Both the position numbers and the translations under genes were made by a program. The notes beneath the pieces are model-generated. The model saw only the letters and a program-made list of their open reading frames with translations, was not told where the DNA came from and ran no database searches. Positions 25,458 through 33,725 of a DNA stretch of 50,395 nt are shown one piece after another (within the stretch, counting starts at the first letter, position 1; every line of letters begins with the position of its first letter). This stretch comes from Phycisphaerales bacterium (GTDB lineage Bacteria; Planctomycetota; Phycisphaerae; Phycisphaerales; SM1A02), in contig JAPKCC010000010.1 of NCBI GenBank assembly GCA_028823105.1, positions 1 to 50,395 on the forward strand, written 5' to 3'.

Positions 25458-27668
25458 ATGAGCAGAGACCGAATCACCCAGATCATCGCCCTTCTCATCG
25501 CCGTTGCCGCGGTGGTCGCCGCCGGCCAGCTGTTGCCGACGATTGTGGAGAAGGCGGGACAGGAGCATCTGATCCTGACCACCGTCGATCCCGAGACGGG
25601 GCTTCCCGCACCGGGGGCCGAGGTCGAGCGGGTCTTCACAAGTTTGATTCGTTCGATGGACACGGTGCTTCCCTCGGGTAGCGACCGTCCAATTGAAATC
25701 ACCTTCGACGCCGGTAGCCGCGACTGGAGCGGGGCGATGGAAGACGTGGTCGACGTCTCTTGGCGAGACGGTTCCGCGACGCGTTCCGTGGTCGGCCGAC
25801 TAGACAGCATCGACGGGTATGCGTTGCGATACACGGATACTTCGATCGAAGGGGCGCCTCCGATCGTGGTGCTTGGCACGGCGATCGGCGCGCTCCGCGG
25901 GCTTATCGTCGATTACCTGTGGATCAAGATCAACATGATGAAGGAGGAGGGGCAGTTCTACGAAGTGATGAGCGATGCGGATCTCATTACGAAGTTGCAG
26001 CCTCGTTTCGCGGAAGTATGGGGATTCCACGGCCACAACATGGCCTACAACATCTCCGTGCTCACCAACACTCCGGAAGAGCGATGGGACTGGGTCAAGG
26101 CGGGGATCAATCTCGTCCGGAACGAGGGGCTCCGCCACAACCCCAACGACGTGGTGCTTCACAAGGAACTGGCCTTCTGGTTCGCCCACAAGGTGGACGG
26201 GGTCTCAGACGATGGGCACCTCCACTACAAGCGTGAGCTCGCGAAGGAATGGCATTACCTCCTCGGGAAGCCTCCCTTCGAAGCGGAGGATCGGGCGTCC
26301 TGGATGAAGGAGATCGCCGACGCTCCCGAGTCGATCGAGGAAGCGGATCTCTTGGTGCCTGGGACCAGGGCCCTGATGGATGAACTCGCCGGCGCGCTCG
26401 ACGAGACGGGGTCTTCCTTCCGACTAGATCTTGATAAGGAATTCATGCTCAACATCGGGAAGTGGAACGCGGTGAAAGGCTCCCCCTACGCGAAGATCCT
26501 TGGGCTTGATGCGACCTTCGCGAAGAATGACCCGGTATATGCGACCTTCGACCAGATCCTCGGTGATCCCACTCGGAAGGACCAGGCTCGGACCTTCGTC
26601 AACTTTCTTCGTAAGAAGGTGCTTCGCGAGTCGTACAACATGGACCCGGAACTCATGTACGAGTACACCAGGGACCTGGGACCCATCGACTGGCGGCATC
26701 CGCAGTCGCATGCCCTCTATTGGGCAAAGCTCGGTTCGGAACGGGGTGCGAAGCGATTCGAAGATGCGGACGAGATGTACAAGGTCATGAACAACGACCG
26801 CATCTGGATCCAGGCCATGCAGGCACTTGCTCGCTCCGGCTTGATGAACGTCGATCCGTTCAGTGGCGATAACCCCGGGCGTCTGAATGACTCGCGTTGG
26901 ATCCGCTCCATCGACCGGTACTTCCGCGAGCTCTACGGCAAGCACTACAACTCGCGCGGCGGCGGCGGAGATACCTTCGCTAACTTCCACGAGAACTTCA
27001 TGAAACAGGCGGTCCGCGAGCTCTGGCGAGCCGGTGAATATGAAGATGCGAAGGAGATCTACGCCTATCTCAACACGCTCTACGGAGAGGGCGGCGTGAT
27101 CCCCAACCTCGCATACAAGGCACCGATCGACATCTTCGTGAAGGATCAATCGACCGGCGAGTACGAGATGCAGCCCGAGGTCGCTCGCAGCGACGTGTAC
27201 TCCGCGCTCCGTCGTGGCTTCCGCGAAGGACTGCTACTCAACCGCCCCGAGATTCTCGAAGAAGCGATCACATTCGCCGGTGATCTCACGCTCTACTTTC
27301 GGCAGAACGAATCCAACGACTACGTCAGTAAGTTCGGTGAGAGCCGGATGGCGGACCTCCTTGGTGATCTCGAGTCGAGTGTCCGGGACGTGTTCCGGAT
27401 CGTCTTGCTCGATCGCTCACTCCCGCTGATCGACCGCCTCACGATCTACGCCCGTGCCGGAGACGAGCAGAAACGGATGGCGTTCGATTCGGTTCGCGAA
27501 GAGTTGAAACTGGAATTCGAACAGAGCAGCCTGGCCAGTGCGGTGACATTCGATCGAGCGTTTCCGGAGCCGCCGGGCATGGCGGCGTACCGACAGGTAC
27601 AGGCGACGGCCGCCGCGGCGGAGGCCAAGCGTCGGGGCTCCATCGGTGCGACGGCGGAGCAGCGGTGA
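25458..27668 (+). CDS. Membrane-anchored helical protein of unknown function
   Basis: The 736-residue protein has one N-terminal helix (about 7-29, IIALLIAVAAVVAAGQLLP), an extracytoplasmic beta-rich part to about 130, and then a helix-rich body. The conserved-looking core is RGLIVDYLWIKINMMKEEGQ, LITKLQPRFAEVWGFHGHNM and AYNISVLTNTPEERWDWVKA, with TPR-like helix pairs (GINLVRNEGLRHNPNDVVLH, KELAFWFAHKV). From memory, proteins with this core occur beside ABC-2 permease genes in planctomycetes and related phyla; I know no function for them. It starts 79 bp after the permease gene. The helical scaffold and the gene position suggest it is an accessory subunit of the SPFH/ABC system. Confidence 0.8.
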   Translation: MSRDRITQIIALLIAVAAVVAAGQLLPTIVEKAGQEHLILTTVDPETGLPAPGAEVERVFTSLIRSMDTVLPSGSDRPIEITFDAGSRDWSGAMEDVVDVSWRDGSATRSVVGRLDSIDGYALRYTDTSIEGAPPIVVLGTAIGALRGLIVDYLWIKINMMKEEGQFYEVMSDADLITKLQPRFAEVWGFHGHNMAYNISVLTNTPEERWDWVKAGINLVRNEGLRHNPNDVVLHKELAFWFAHKVDGVSDDGHLHYKRELAKEWHYLLGKPPFEAEDRASWMKEIADAPESIEEADLLVPGTRALMDELAGALDETGSSFRLDLDKEFMLNIGKWNAVKGSPYAKILGLDATFAKNDPVYATFDQILGDPTRKDQARTFVNFLRKKVLRESYNMDPELMYEYTRDLGPIDWRHPQSHALYWAKLGSERGAKRFEDADEMYKVMNNDRIWIQAMQALARSGLMNVDPFSGDNPGRLNDSRWIRSIDRYFRELYGKHYNSRGGGGDTFANFHENFMKQAVRELWRAGEYEDAKEIYAYLNTLYGEGGVIPNLAYKAPIDIFVKDQSTGEYEMQPEVARSDVYSALRRGFREGLLLNRPEILEEAITFAGDLTLYFRQNESNDYVSKFGESRMADLLGDLESSVRDVFRIVLLDRSLPLIDRLTIYARAGDEQKRMAFDSVREELKLEFEQSSLASAVTFDRAFPEPPGMAAYRQVQATAAAAEAKRRGSIGATAEQR

Positions 27669-27669
27669 G

Positions 27670-28344
27670 ATGAACTCGACGGACCGCTTCCCCGCAATCT
27701 GGTGCGTCGGCCGCAATTACGCGGATCACGCGGCGGAGCTCGGGAATCAGCGGCCGGAACGCCCCTTGGTCTTCATGAAGAATCCCGCGTCGGTGATCGG
27801 GGATGGCGAGGCCATCGTCATCCCGGAGATCTGCCGTTTCCCGCATTCTCAGGTGGACTGGGAGGCGGAACTCGGCGTGGTGATCGGCCGGGACGTCCGG
27901 GATCTCGCGGTCGAGGATGCGATGGACTGCGTGTCGCATTTTCGCATCGCCAATGACGTGACGGCGAGGTGGTGGCAGAAGGAGGGGTCCGGTGGCCAGT
28001 TCTGCCGCGGAAAGAGCTTCGATACCTTCTGTCCGGTCGGCCCGGCGGTGTCCGCGGACACCATCGCGGATCCCCACTCGCTGGCGATCGAGACTCGTCT
28101 CAACGGCGAGGTCGTGCAGTCATCAAACACCTCCGCCATGCTCTTTACGATCTCCGGACTACTGGTCGAACTCACTCGAGGAACGACGCTTCTGGAGGGG
28201 ACGCTGTTGCTCACCGGAACGCCGGCTGGGGTGGGAGCAGGCATGACGCCGCCGCGATTTCTGGAAGCCGGGGACGTCGTCGAGATTGAGATCGAAGGAT
28301 TGGGTCGCCTCCGGAATCCCGTCGAGGCCGCACCAAAGGAATGA
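27670..28344 (+). CDS. Fumarylacetoacetate hydrolase family protein
   Basis: FAH-family enzymes cleave or decarboxylate beta-keto acids and acylpyruvates using a divalent metal. The 224-residue product shows CVGRNYADHAAELG at 12-25 with the catalytic His20, the metal ligands Glu65 and Glu67 in WEAELGVVIG, Asp96 in ANDVTAR, GKSFDTFCPVGP and the C-terminal LLTGTPAGVGAG. This is the short acylpyruvase/oxaloacetate decarboxylase type. ATG at 27670 is used because it aligns with the usual N-terminus; the frame extends 24 bases into the previous gene. The gene begins one base after the stop of the membrane-anchored protein gene, so it is read as part of the operon although no metabolic link is apparent. 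Confidence 0.92.
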   Translation: MNSTDRFPAIWCVGRNYADHAAELGNQRPERPLVFMKNPASVIGDGEAIVIPEICRFPHSQVDWEAELGVVIGRDVRDLAVEDAMDCVSHFRIANDVTARWWQKEGSGGQFCRGKSFDTFCPVGPAVSADTIADPHSLAIETRLNGEVVQSSNTSAMLFTISGLLVELTRGTTLLEGTLLLTGTPAGVGAGMTPPRFLEAGDVVEIEIEGLGRLRNPVEAAPKE

Positions 28345-28403
28345 TGGAAGCATGATGTTCCACGGTGGCTCGGCGCCGAATCGGAGCGGAGTCGGGCGTT
28401 GGT

Positions 28404-28667
28404 TCAGTCTTCGGGAACTTCGTCGATTCCGCTACCGCCGCCGGGCCGACATCGTGCGATCCGCCGGGTCGCCATCCAGCCTCCGCGAACAGCGCCATGT
28501 CTCTTCACCGCTTCGATGGCGTAGTTCGAGCAACTGGGTTCGAACCGGCAATGGCCGCCAAGGAAGGGCGAGCCGATCCGCTGGTAGATCCGGAACAGGA
28601 AAATTAGGAGACCGGCGGCGGGGGTTCTTCGTTCGATTCCGAGGTCGCCGGGTTTCGTTTCCGCCAT
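28404..28667 (-). CDS. yidD: Membrane protein insertion efficiency factor YidD
   Basis: YidD is a small inner-membrane-associated protein that aids YidC-dependent insertion. The 87-residue product contains GLLIFLFRIYQRIGSPFLGG and the diagnostic HCRFEPSCSNYAIEAVKRHG (two conserved cysteines), then GGWMATRRIARCRP. Start ATG at 28667 gives the usual length; the start lies inside the rnpA gene (64-bp overlap), as is common for the rnpA-yidD pair. yidC does not follow; the next gene downstream is convergent, 59 bp away. Confidence 0.93.
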   Translation of the reverse strand: MAETKPGDLGIERRTPAAGLLIFLFRIYQRIGSPFLGGHCRFEPSCSNYAIEAVKRHGAVRGGWMATRRIARCRPGGGSGIDEVPED

Positions 28668-29014
28668 GTCTGATCCAGTCGGCCGATGGTGTCTTCGAGA
28701 TGTCCTGCGTACTCGGTGACCGTGAGTTCCTCGTGAGGTCGGATCACCACCATCAGATCGTAGCCGCCCGGCCACTCGGCCCGATGGAGTCGAAATGCCT
28801 CGCGAAGCAGCCGTTTGAGACGGTTTCGACGGACGGCGTTTCCGCATCGCCGACCGATGGAGAGCCCCAGACGGAGATGATCGGCCTCGTTCGGGAGGGC
28901 ATACACGAGGAGCGGGCCGGATTCGCGACGAGTTCGTGCAGCATGAACCGCGGCGAAGGCGCTTCGACCCTTTAGCCGATCGTTCGATCCGAACGTGAAT
29001 CGGGGAGGCGTCAT
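28604..29014 (-). CDS. rnpA: Ribonuclease P protein component
   Basis: RnpA is the basic protein cofactor of RNase P, which matures tRNA 5' ends. The 136-residue product begins MTPPRFTFGSNDRLKGRSAF and has GLSIGRRCGNAVRRNRLKRL, holding the family's RNR-type signature, followed by REAFRLHRAEWPGGYDLMVV. ATG at 29014 is preferred over an in-frame ATG at 29050, because the extra 12 residues are unrelated to the family. Its start is 4 bases after the clc stop codon, and yidD overlaps its end. The usual upstream neighbour rpmH (ribosomal protein L34) is absent here. Confidence 0.95.
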   Translation of the reverse strand: MTPPRFTFGSNDRLKGRSAFAAVHAARTRRESGPLLVYALPNEADHLRLGLSIGRRCGNAVRRNRLKRLLREAFRLHRAEWPGGYDLMVVIRPHEELTVTEYAGHLEDTIGRLDQTWRKRNPATSESNEEPPPPVS

Positions 29015-29018
29015 CGGG

Positions 29019-30887
29019 TTACGATTCCGCCAGTGCATGTTGGTATTCACGCATCAGTCGCGTGCGGGTCAGGACGCCGATGACTCGGCCGTCGCCGGGA
29101 TGACTCAGCACGGCCAGTGACGCAGCATCGTGCTCGCTAAAGCGGTCAAGCGCCACGTCGAGCGTGTCGTCCAATACGACGCTGGGAAGATCCGTGCGTT
29201 CGATCTCGTTGACCTGCAACAACGGAATCGCTTCGCGGAAGACCAGGGCCGCCTGCAGATCCGTACCGGTCACCATCCCAAGGTAATTGTCCTTCTCGTC
29301 GACGACTACGAAATCGCTGACGGCGAATCGTTCGCTGAGTTCCAGGAGGCGTTGTCCGCTGTCGTTGGGTCGCACGGTCACCGGGGGCATCAGCGGCACG
29401 TCGCGGACCGTGAGCTGGCGAAGCAACGTGAGATCGGACGTGCTTCCGACGCGGATTCCCGCGGCGGCGAGTTCTGCGGTGTAGACGCTCTCGCGATAGA
29501 GAAGGCGTCCGACGATGACGCTCAGTACCGCACAGAGCATCAGCGGGACGATCAGGCTGTAGGTCTGGGTGATTTCGTAGACCAGCATCACACCGGTCAT
29601 CGGTGCGTGCGTGGTGGCCGCGACCATCGCCGCCATGCCGACCAGCGCGAAGTGTGCAGGGTTCACGGTCGGGAACCAGCCCGTCTGAACCACCAGCAGA
29701 CCGAAGAGGCTTCCCACGATCGCGCCGACCACCAGGGCTGGTGCGAAGAGGCCGCCGGCACCGCCGGAACCGAGGGTCAGGCTCGTGGACACGATCTTCA
29801 GGACGGCCCAGAGCAGGAGGATGCCGATCAGAATCCAAGGGCCGTTGGCCAGCATCGAGCCCGCGGCGTCCGAGTACGACTCCGTCTCGAGGAGCCGGAA
29901 GATCACCATGTACCCGTTTCCAAAGAACGGAGGTACCGGGTCTGCATCGCTGGCAGTGGCCCACGGGGCGACCATCAGCATGTACCCGACACCCAAGAGT
30001 CCGAGCATGAGGGCGCCGACTCCCGGTCGGATCATCGCCGGAACGGGAATCCGCGAGAAGCACCGTTCGCTCCATTGCATCGTCCGGATGAAGGAGACCG
30101 CGACGAGGCCGCACACCACGCCGAAGACCACGAACGCGGGAGTCATGCCGATGGTGAAGGGGATCGGATTGTCCGCGAAGAAACTCGGTCCGACGCCGAA
30201 GAGGGGTTCGTTTGAGCCGATGATCGTCTGAGTGGTGGCGGCCGCCAAGACCGAGGCGACCACGATCGGCGTGAAGGTTCGCAGCGAGAAGTCACGAAGG
30301 AGGACTTCAAGCACAAAGAAGATGCCGGCGATGGGGGCGTTGAACACCGACGCCAGTCCGGCTGCGGCGCCACAGCCCAGCAAGGTCGTGCCACTCTTGG
30401 CATCGAGCCTGAGGAGTCGTGCGACATTCGAGCCGATCACCGCGCCAATGGTGACGATCGGACCTTCGGGACCCGCGGAACCGCCACTGCCAATGGTCAG
30501 GGTCGAGCCGATCCATTGACGGGCCAGCAAGCGGAGTCGAAGTTTGGATTGACGCCGAGTAACGCCAAAGATGACGTTGGAGACGCCATGCCCGTTGAAC
30601 TCGCTGGGAAGCAGCCACGCGAGCACGCCGGTCAGAACGGCACCGATCACTGGAATCACCGGAAGCAACCAGAGGAGCATGGAAGGGGATTCCATGCCGA
30701 AGACCTCGGCCTGATGCTCCAGCATCTGGATTGGCTTGATGAAGAGGTAGCCGGCGACCCCCATCAGGAGGCCCACTCCAGCGGCCACCACCAACATCCA
30801 CCATTCGCGGCTGAAGCCGAGGCGGGTGGCGGTACCAAGAACGAGGTTCCAGAGTCGGGTGGCCATGCGGCCTCGGTCTCCTGGCAA
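29019..30887 (-). CDS. CLC-family chloride channel/antiporter with C-terminal CBS pair
   Basis: CLC proteins are dimeric chloride channels or Cl-/H+ exchangers of the inner membrane. The 622-residue product carries the selectivity-filter region GSGGSAGPEGPIVTIGAVIG with the gating glutamate at 141, then CGAAAGLASVFNAPIAGIFF and LGSGGAGGLFAPALVVGAIV. The more usual GREGP reads GPEGP here. Around a dozen hydrophobic segments lie between 30 and 460. Residues about 490-615 form two CBS domains (VPLMPPVTVRPNDSGQRLLE; DTLDVALDRFSEHDAASLAV), which often sense adenine nucleotides. A second start (MATRLWNLV, residue 8) is possible. It is the first gene of a clc-rnpA-yidD unit. Confidence 0.94.
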   Translation of the reverse strand: MPGDRGRMATRLWNLVLGTATRLGFSREWWMLVVAAGVGLLMGVAGYLFIKPIQMLEHQAEVFGMESPSMLLWLLPVIPVIGAVLTGVLAWLLPSEFNGHGVSNVIFGVTRRQSKLRLRLLARQWIGSTLTIGSGGSAGPEGPIVTIGAVIGSNVARLLRLDAKSGTTLLGCGAAAGLASVFNAPIAGIFFVLEVLLRDFSLRTFTPIVVASVLAAATTQTIIGSNEPLFGVGPSFFADNPIPFTIGMTPAFVVFGVVCGLVAVSFIRTMQWSERCFSRIPVPAMIRPGVGALMLGLLGVGYMLMVAPWATASDADPVPPFFGNGYMVIFRLLETESYSDAAGSMLANGPWILIGILLLWAVLKIVSTSLTLGSGGAGGLFAPALVVGAIVGSLFGLLVVQTGWFPTVNPAHFALVGMAAMVAATTHAPMTGVMLVYEITQTYSLIVPLMLCAVLSVIVGRLLYRESVYTAELAAAGIRVGSTSDLTLLRQLTVRDVPLMPPVTVRPNDSGQRLLELSERFAVSDFVVVDEKDNYLGMVTGTDLQAALVFREAIPLLQVNEIERTDLPSVVLDDTLDVALDRFSEHDAASLAVLSHPGDGRVIGVLTRTRLMREYQHALAES

Positions 30888-30914
30888 GGGCCGGAATCCG
30901 GTCCGAATTCCGCG

Positions 30915-30942
30915 ACACTAACCATTTCTCAGCCAAGGTCAA
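30915..30942 (-). promoter_or_regulatory. Promoter candidate for clc-rnpA-yidD
   Basis: On the minus strand TTGACC (30942-30937) is followed after 16 bases by TAGTGT (30920-30915), 27 bases before the clc start. The -35 box matches the consensus in five of six positions, the -10 box in three of six. Confidence 0.5.
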
Positions 30943-30969
30943 GCCCAGCCGTGGGATCCGGGCCTCAGA

Positions 30970-31000
30970 TTGGCATCAAAGGGGTTAGATCGGGTATCAT
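30970..31000 (+). promoter_or_regulatory. Promoter candidate for rpoZ-coaC
   Basis: TTGGCA (30970-30975) and TATCAT (30995-31000, within GGTATCAT) are separated by 19 bases, 50 bases before the rpoZ ATG. The spacing is long, but the -10 element matches the GGTA-type motif found upstream of several other genes here. Confidence 0.4.
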
Positions 31001-31050
31001 GCCCCGTTCGGCCATGTTTCTGTCAGAGTCATCCAAGAGGTTCCATTTCC

Positions 31051-31260
31051 ATGATCGAAGCCCTCAAGAGCGACGATATCGTCAACAAGGTCGGTGGTCG
31101 GTTCCGTTTGACCGTCCTCATTCAGAAGCGGATCGCTCAATTGATCGATGGTTCTCGTCCGCTCGTCGAGCGGAACGGGATGTCCGATCTTGAAGTGGTG
31201 ATCGAAGAGATCATGCAGGACAAGATCACGATCGAGGATCCGCACCAACTGGAAGCCTGA
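31051..31260 (+). CDS. rpoZ: RNA polymerase omega subunit
   Basis: Omega is a small subunit that helps assemble RNA polymerase by holding the beta-prime subunit. The 69-residue product (MIEALKSDDIVNKVGGRFRL, then TVLIQKRIAQLIDGSRPLV and DLEVVIEEIMQDKITIED) has the length and helical layout of short omegas outside Proteobacteria. ATG at 31051 has AGAGG 10 bases upstream; the open frame upstream is not omega-like. It is followed 42 bp later by a CoaC-like gene. The gmk-rpoZ-coaBC order is widespread in bacteria, which supports the call, although gmk is not present here. Confidence 0.88.
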   Translation: MIEALKSDDIVNKVGGRFRLTVLIQKRIAQLIDGSRPLVERNGMSDLEVVIEEIMQDKITIEDPHQLEA

Positions 31261-31302
31261 TCGTCCGACGTCGCCGAATCGACTTCGGATACGGAGCGAT
31301 GC

Positions 31303-31908
31303 GTGTCGGATTCATCGCAGGAAAACACTTCTTCGGAATCACTCGTAGACCGTTCGGTCTTCGGGGGACGTCGCATTTTGATCGCAATCTGCGGCGGGAT
31401 CGCGGCCTACAAGGTTGCTTCCGTCGTCTCGGCCCTCGCACAGTCCGATGCGGAAGTGACGGTGGCGATGACCGAGTCGGCGACGCGATTCGTCACGCCG
31501 TTGACCTTCCAAGCTTTGAGTGGACGGCCAGTGTTCACGAGTCAGTGGGATCAGTTCGAGGCGGCCGATCCACAACATGTCCGATTGGCCACCGATCTCG
31601 ACGCGGTGCTGGTGGCCCCCTGCACGATGAACAGTCTCGCCCGAATCGCCGGTGGATTCGCGGATGACGCGGTCACTTCGGTTCTCGCGGCGATCGATCG
31701 GAGCGTGACGCCGGTGCTGCTGGCGCCGAGCATGAACACCGAAATGTGGGGACAGCCAGCGACTCGTCGCAATCTCGAGCTGGTGCAGGCGGACGGATAT
31801 CGCATCGTCGAGCCGGGAGTCGGCTGGCAGGCGTGTCGCCGCTCCGGAGCGGGGAGACTCCCCGAGCCCAAGGTGCTTCTTCGAGCGATCTCCGAGGTTC
31901 TCGGCTGA
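31303..31908 (+). CDS. coaC: Phosphopantothenoylcysteine decarboxylase, stand-alone flavoprotein
   Basis: CoaC decarboxylates 4'-phosphopantothenoylcysteine in coenzyme A synthesis, using FMN. The 201-residue product has ILIAICGGIAAYKVASVVSA at the FMN-binding front, HVRLATDLDAVLVAPCTMNS with the active-site His, PSMNTEMW with the conserved Asn, and QACRRSGAGRLPEP holding the catalytic Cys region (usually ACGEEGxGRLPEP). In most bacteria this domain is fused to the CoaB synthetase; here the frame ends after the decarboxylase and no CoaB follows. GTG start at 31303 has GGAG six bases upstream. A role in modifying other peptides (as in EpiD-like proteins) is less likely given the rpoZ neighbour. 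Confidence 0.88.
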   Translation: MSDSSQENTSSESLVDRSVFGGRRILIAICGGIAAYKVASVVSALAQSDAEVTVAMTESATRFVTPLTFQALSGRPVFTSQWDQFEAADPQHVRLATDLDAVLVAPCTMNSLARIAGGFADDAVTSVLAAIDRSVTPVLLAPSMNTEMWGQPATRRNLELVQADGYRIVEPGVGWQACRRSGAGRLPEPKVLLRAISEVLG

Positions 31909-32111
31909 TTTCGAGTCGATCAGGAACCGTCACGACCTTGTTTTCGGACGTATGAGCGAAGTAATTCTGGTCTCACTTCGGTCCGGAGGTAGTCTCTGAA
32001 GAGATCCTGCGGATTCGGGCTGGTCACCAGTGGGGAGCCTGTATCCCGCGGGTTTCTGTCGGACCGCGTTCTATGGCACGTAACCTCGCCGAATCACCCC
32101 TAGGCTTATTC

Positions 32112-33602
32112 ATGTGGAGATCAGCCGTGCATCGGAAATTCTCGATCCTTCTATCTTCCACGTTGCTCGCCGGAATCGCCTCGCCAGTTCTCGCGGGGCC
32201 GCCGTCGCCGCTCGATGTTCGGATACGTGGTGTGCATCAGCAGCGAGTCGTGCTGGATCGGAGTGACGCCTCGGGTGGAGGGATCGCCGGAGGGTGCGAC
32301 CCAGTCGTGGTGGCGCACACCGCCAGCGACTTCGGAGCCGGCCAGTACGTGGCGCAAGGAGGATTCATCGAGCGGGAGATCGCGGCGACCAGTTTCCAGC
32401 TTCCTCCCGATGCCTTTCCCATTCGACTCGATCTCTTCGAGGCGATGTTCGCGACCAGCGGCGCCGCGACCTCGACGACCACCGAATACGCGATCCATGC
32501 CTGGTCCGGTTTCCCCGACACCGGAACGCTCGAGTTCAGCGTCGCTTCCGATGGTGATCTGCTTCCGCACATCGTGCTGCCTCCCGGTACCACCGGTCTT
32601 CATCTGCAGTTCCTCGTTGATCCGGATGATCCCGATCAGATCTGGATTCCCGACAACGGGAGTCATGTCGTGACGGTGGGAATCGAGATCATGGAGCACC
32701 ACCAGCCCGCGTCGAATCAGTGCATCACGCCCCCCGACCCGCTCTTCAATGCATTTCCCTGTACCGACGTCGACGGTCTGCAGTCTTCGAACGGAAACTG
32801 GATCTTCGTCCAGGACTGCGGAATCTTCGGATGCCCCGCGGGATGGAAGCGATTCTCGGATCTCCCCACAGTCTGTCGCCCCTCTGGCGACTGGGTCCAG
32901 CGATTCACCTGGTCGCCGAGCGATTGTGATGCGCTGGGAGCGTGCTGCATCGGTGGAACGTGCTCGACCCTCGACGAACTGACCTGTCTTGATGCGGGAG
33001 GGATCTTTCAGGGCGTCGGCGTCGATTGTGGAAGCGTGAACTGCGAAGAGACCGTTCCCTGCTGCTTCCCCAGCACCGGAGGTTGTGTTCAGCTCACGGC
33101 TGCGGACTGCTTGTCGGTACAGGGGATCCCCGGCCCCGCCGGTGAGACCTGCGACTCCCACATTTGCTTCCCGCAAGGGGCGTGTTGCCTGCCGGATGGG
33201 ACGTGTTCGGGCATCATCACGCCTGAAGAATGCGCGGCCTTGGGAGGTGTCTTCCAGGGTGACGGGACCGACTGCGGGAACACGGATTGTCCGGAGCCGG
33301 TGGGCGCGGCGTGTTTCGGCAATGGTTTCTGTCTGGTGCTGACCGAGGCGGATGCGATTGCGGCGGGGGCGACCTGGAAGGGCATCGGAACCACCTGCGA
33401 GGATCTGGACGGCAACGGCGTGGCGGACGCCTGCGAAGCGCCCGATCTGCCCGGTGACCTGAACGGTGACGGGCTGGTCAACGGCGAGGATCTGGGACTC
33501 TTCCTCGTGGGATGGGGCCAACCCGGCCCGACCGATTTCAACGGGGACGGCACGACCAACGGCATCGATCTCGGGATTCTCCTTGTCGACTGGACCGGGT
33601 GA
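32112..33602 (+). CDS. Secreted protein with GACC-type cysteine repeats and dockerin-like C-terminus
   Basis: The 496-residue product starts MWRSAVHRKFSILLSSTLLA, a signal peptide with likely cleavage after VLAG. Residues about 30-270 form a beta-rich domain ending with two close cysteine pairs. From about 275 come four repeats of 35-40 residues, each opening with a GACC-like motif (GACCIGGTCSTLDELTC; PCCFPSTGGCVQLTAADC; GACCLPDGTCSGIITPEEC; AACFGNGFC) and closing with a Cys-x-x-x-Cys-like pair. The end holds two calcium-loop motifs, GDLNGDGLVNGEDLGLFLVG and DFNGDGTTNGIDLGILLVDW, as in type I dockerins. Such repeat-plus-dockerin proteins are typical of Phycisphaerae. The open frame begins at 32073, but ATG 32112 gives the proper signal peptide. 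No partner cohesin is in the window. Confidence 0.88.
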   Translation: MWRSAVHRKFSILLSSTLLAGIASPVLAGPPSPLDVRIRGVHQQRVVLDRSDASGGGIAGGCDPVVVAHTASDFGAGQYVAQGGFIEREIAATSFQLPPDAFPIRLDLFEAMFATSGAATSTTTEYAIHAWSGFPDTGTLEFSVASDGDLLPHIVLPPGTTGLHLQFLVDPDDPDQIWIPDNGSHVVTVGIEIMEHHQPASNQCITPPDPLFNAFPCTDVDGLQSSNGNWIFVQDCGIFGCPAGWKRFSDLPTVCRPSGDWVQRFTWSPSDCDALGACCIGGTCSTLDELTCLDAGGIFQGVGVDCGSVNCEETVPCCFPSTGGCVQLTAADCLSVQGIPGPAGETCDSHICFPQGACCLPDGTCSGIITPEECAALGGVFQGDGTDCGNTDCPEPVGAACFGNGFCLVLTEADAIAAGATWKGIGTTCEDLDGNGVADACEAPDLPGDLNGDGLVNGEDLGLFLVGWGQPGPTDFNGDGTTNGIDLGILLVDWTG

Positions 33603-33686
33603 TCGATCATCGATACCGGCTGGCATGCTTCCATCACGATCGGCGTTCCGAAGGTGCGGAAGTGGTTCCATCCACCCGTTCATCCC

Positions 33687-33694
33687 GGTACAAT
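33687..33694 (+). promoter_or_regulatory. GGTACAAT, likely -10 element of tRNA-Ser
   Basis: TACAAT matches the bacterial -10 consensus in five of six positions and ends 31 bases before the mature tRNA 5' end. It carries the GGTA start seen at other genes here. No good -35 box is visible 16-18 bases upstream. Confidence 0.5.
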
Positions 33695-33725
33695 TCCGGC
33701 CCACGGACAATGGTTCCGATGGATT

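Noticed and set aside
32151-33710. 519-codon minus-strand frame opposite the dockerin protein
   Set aside because: The plus strand has signal peptide, cysteine repeats and calcium loops; the minus frame runs on toward the tRNA gene and is featureless.
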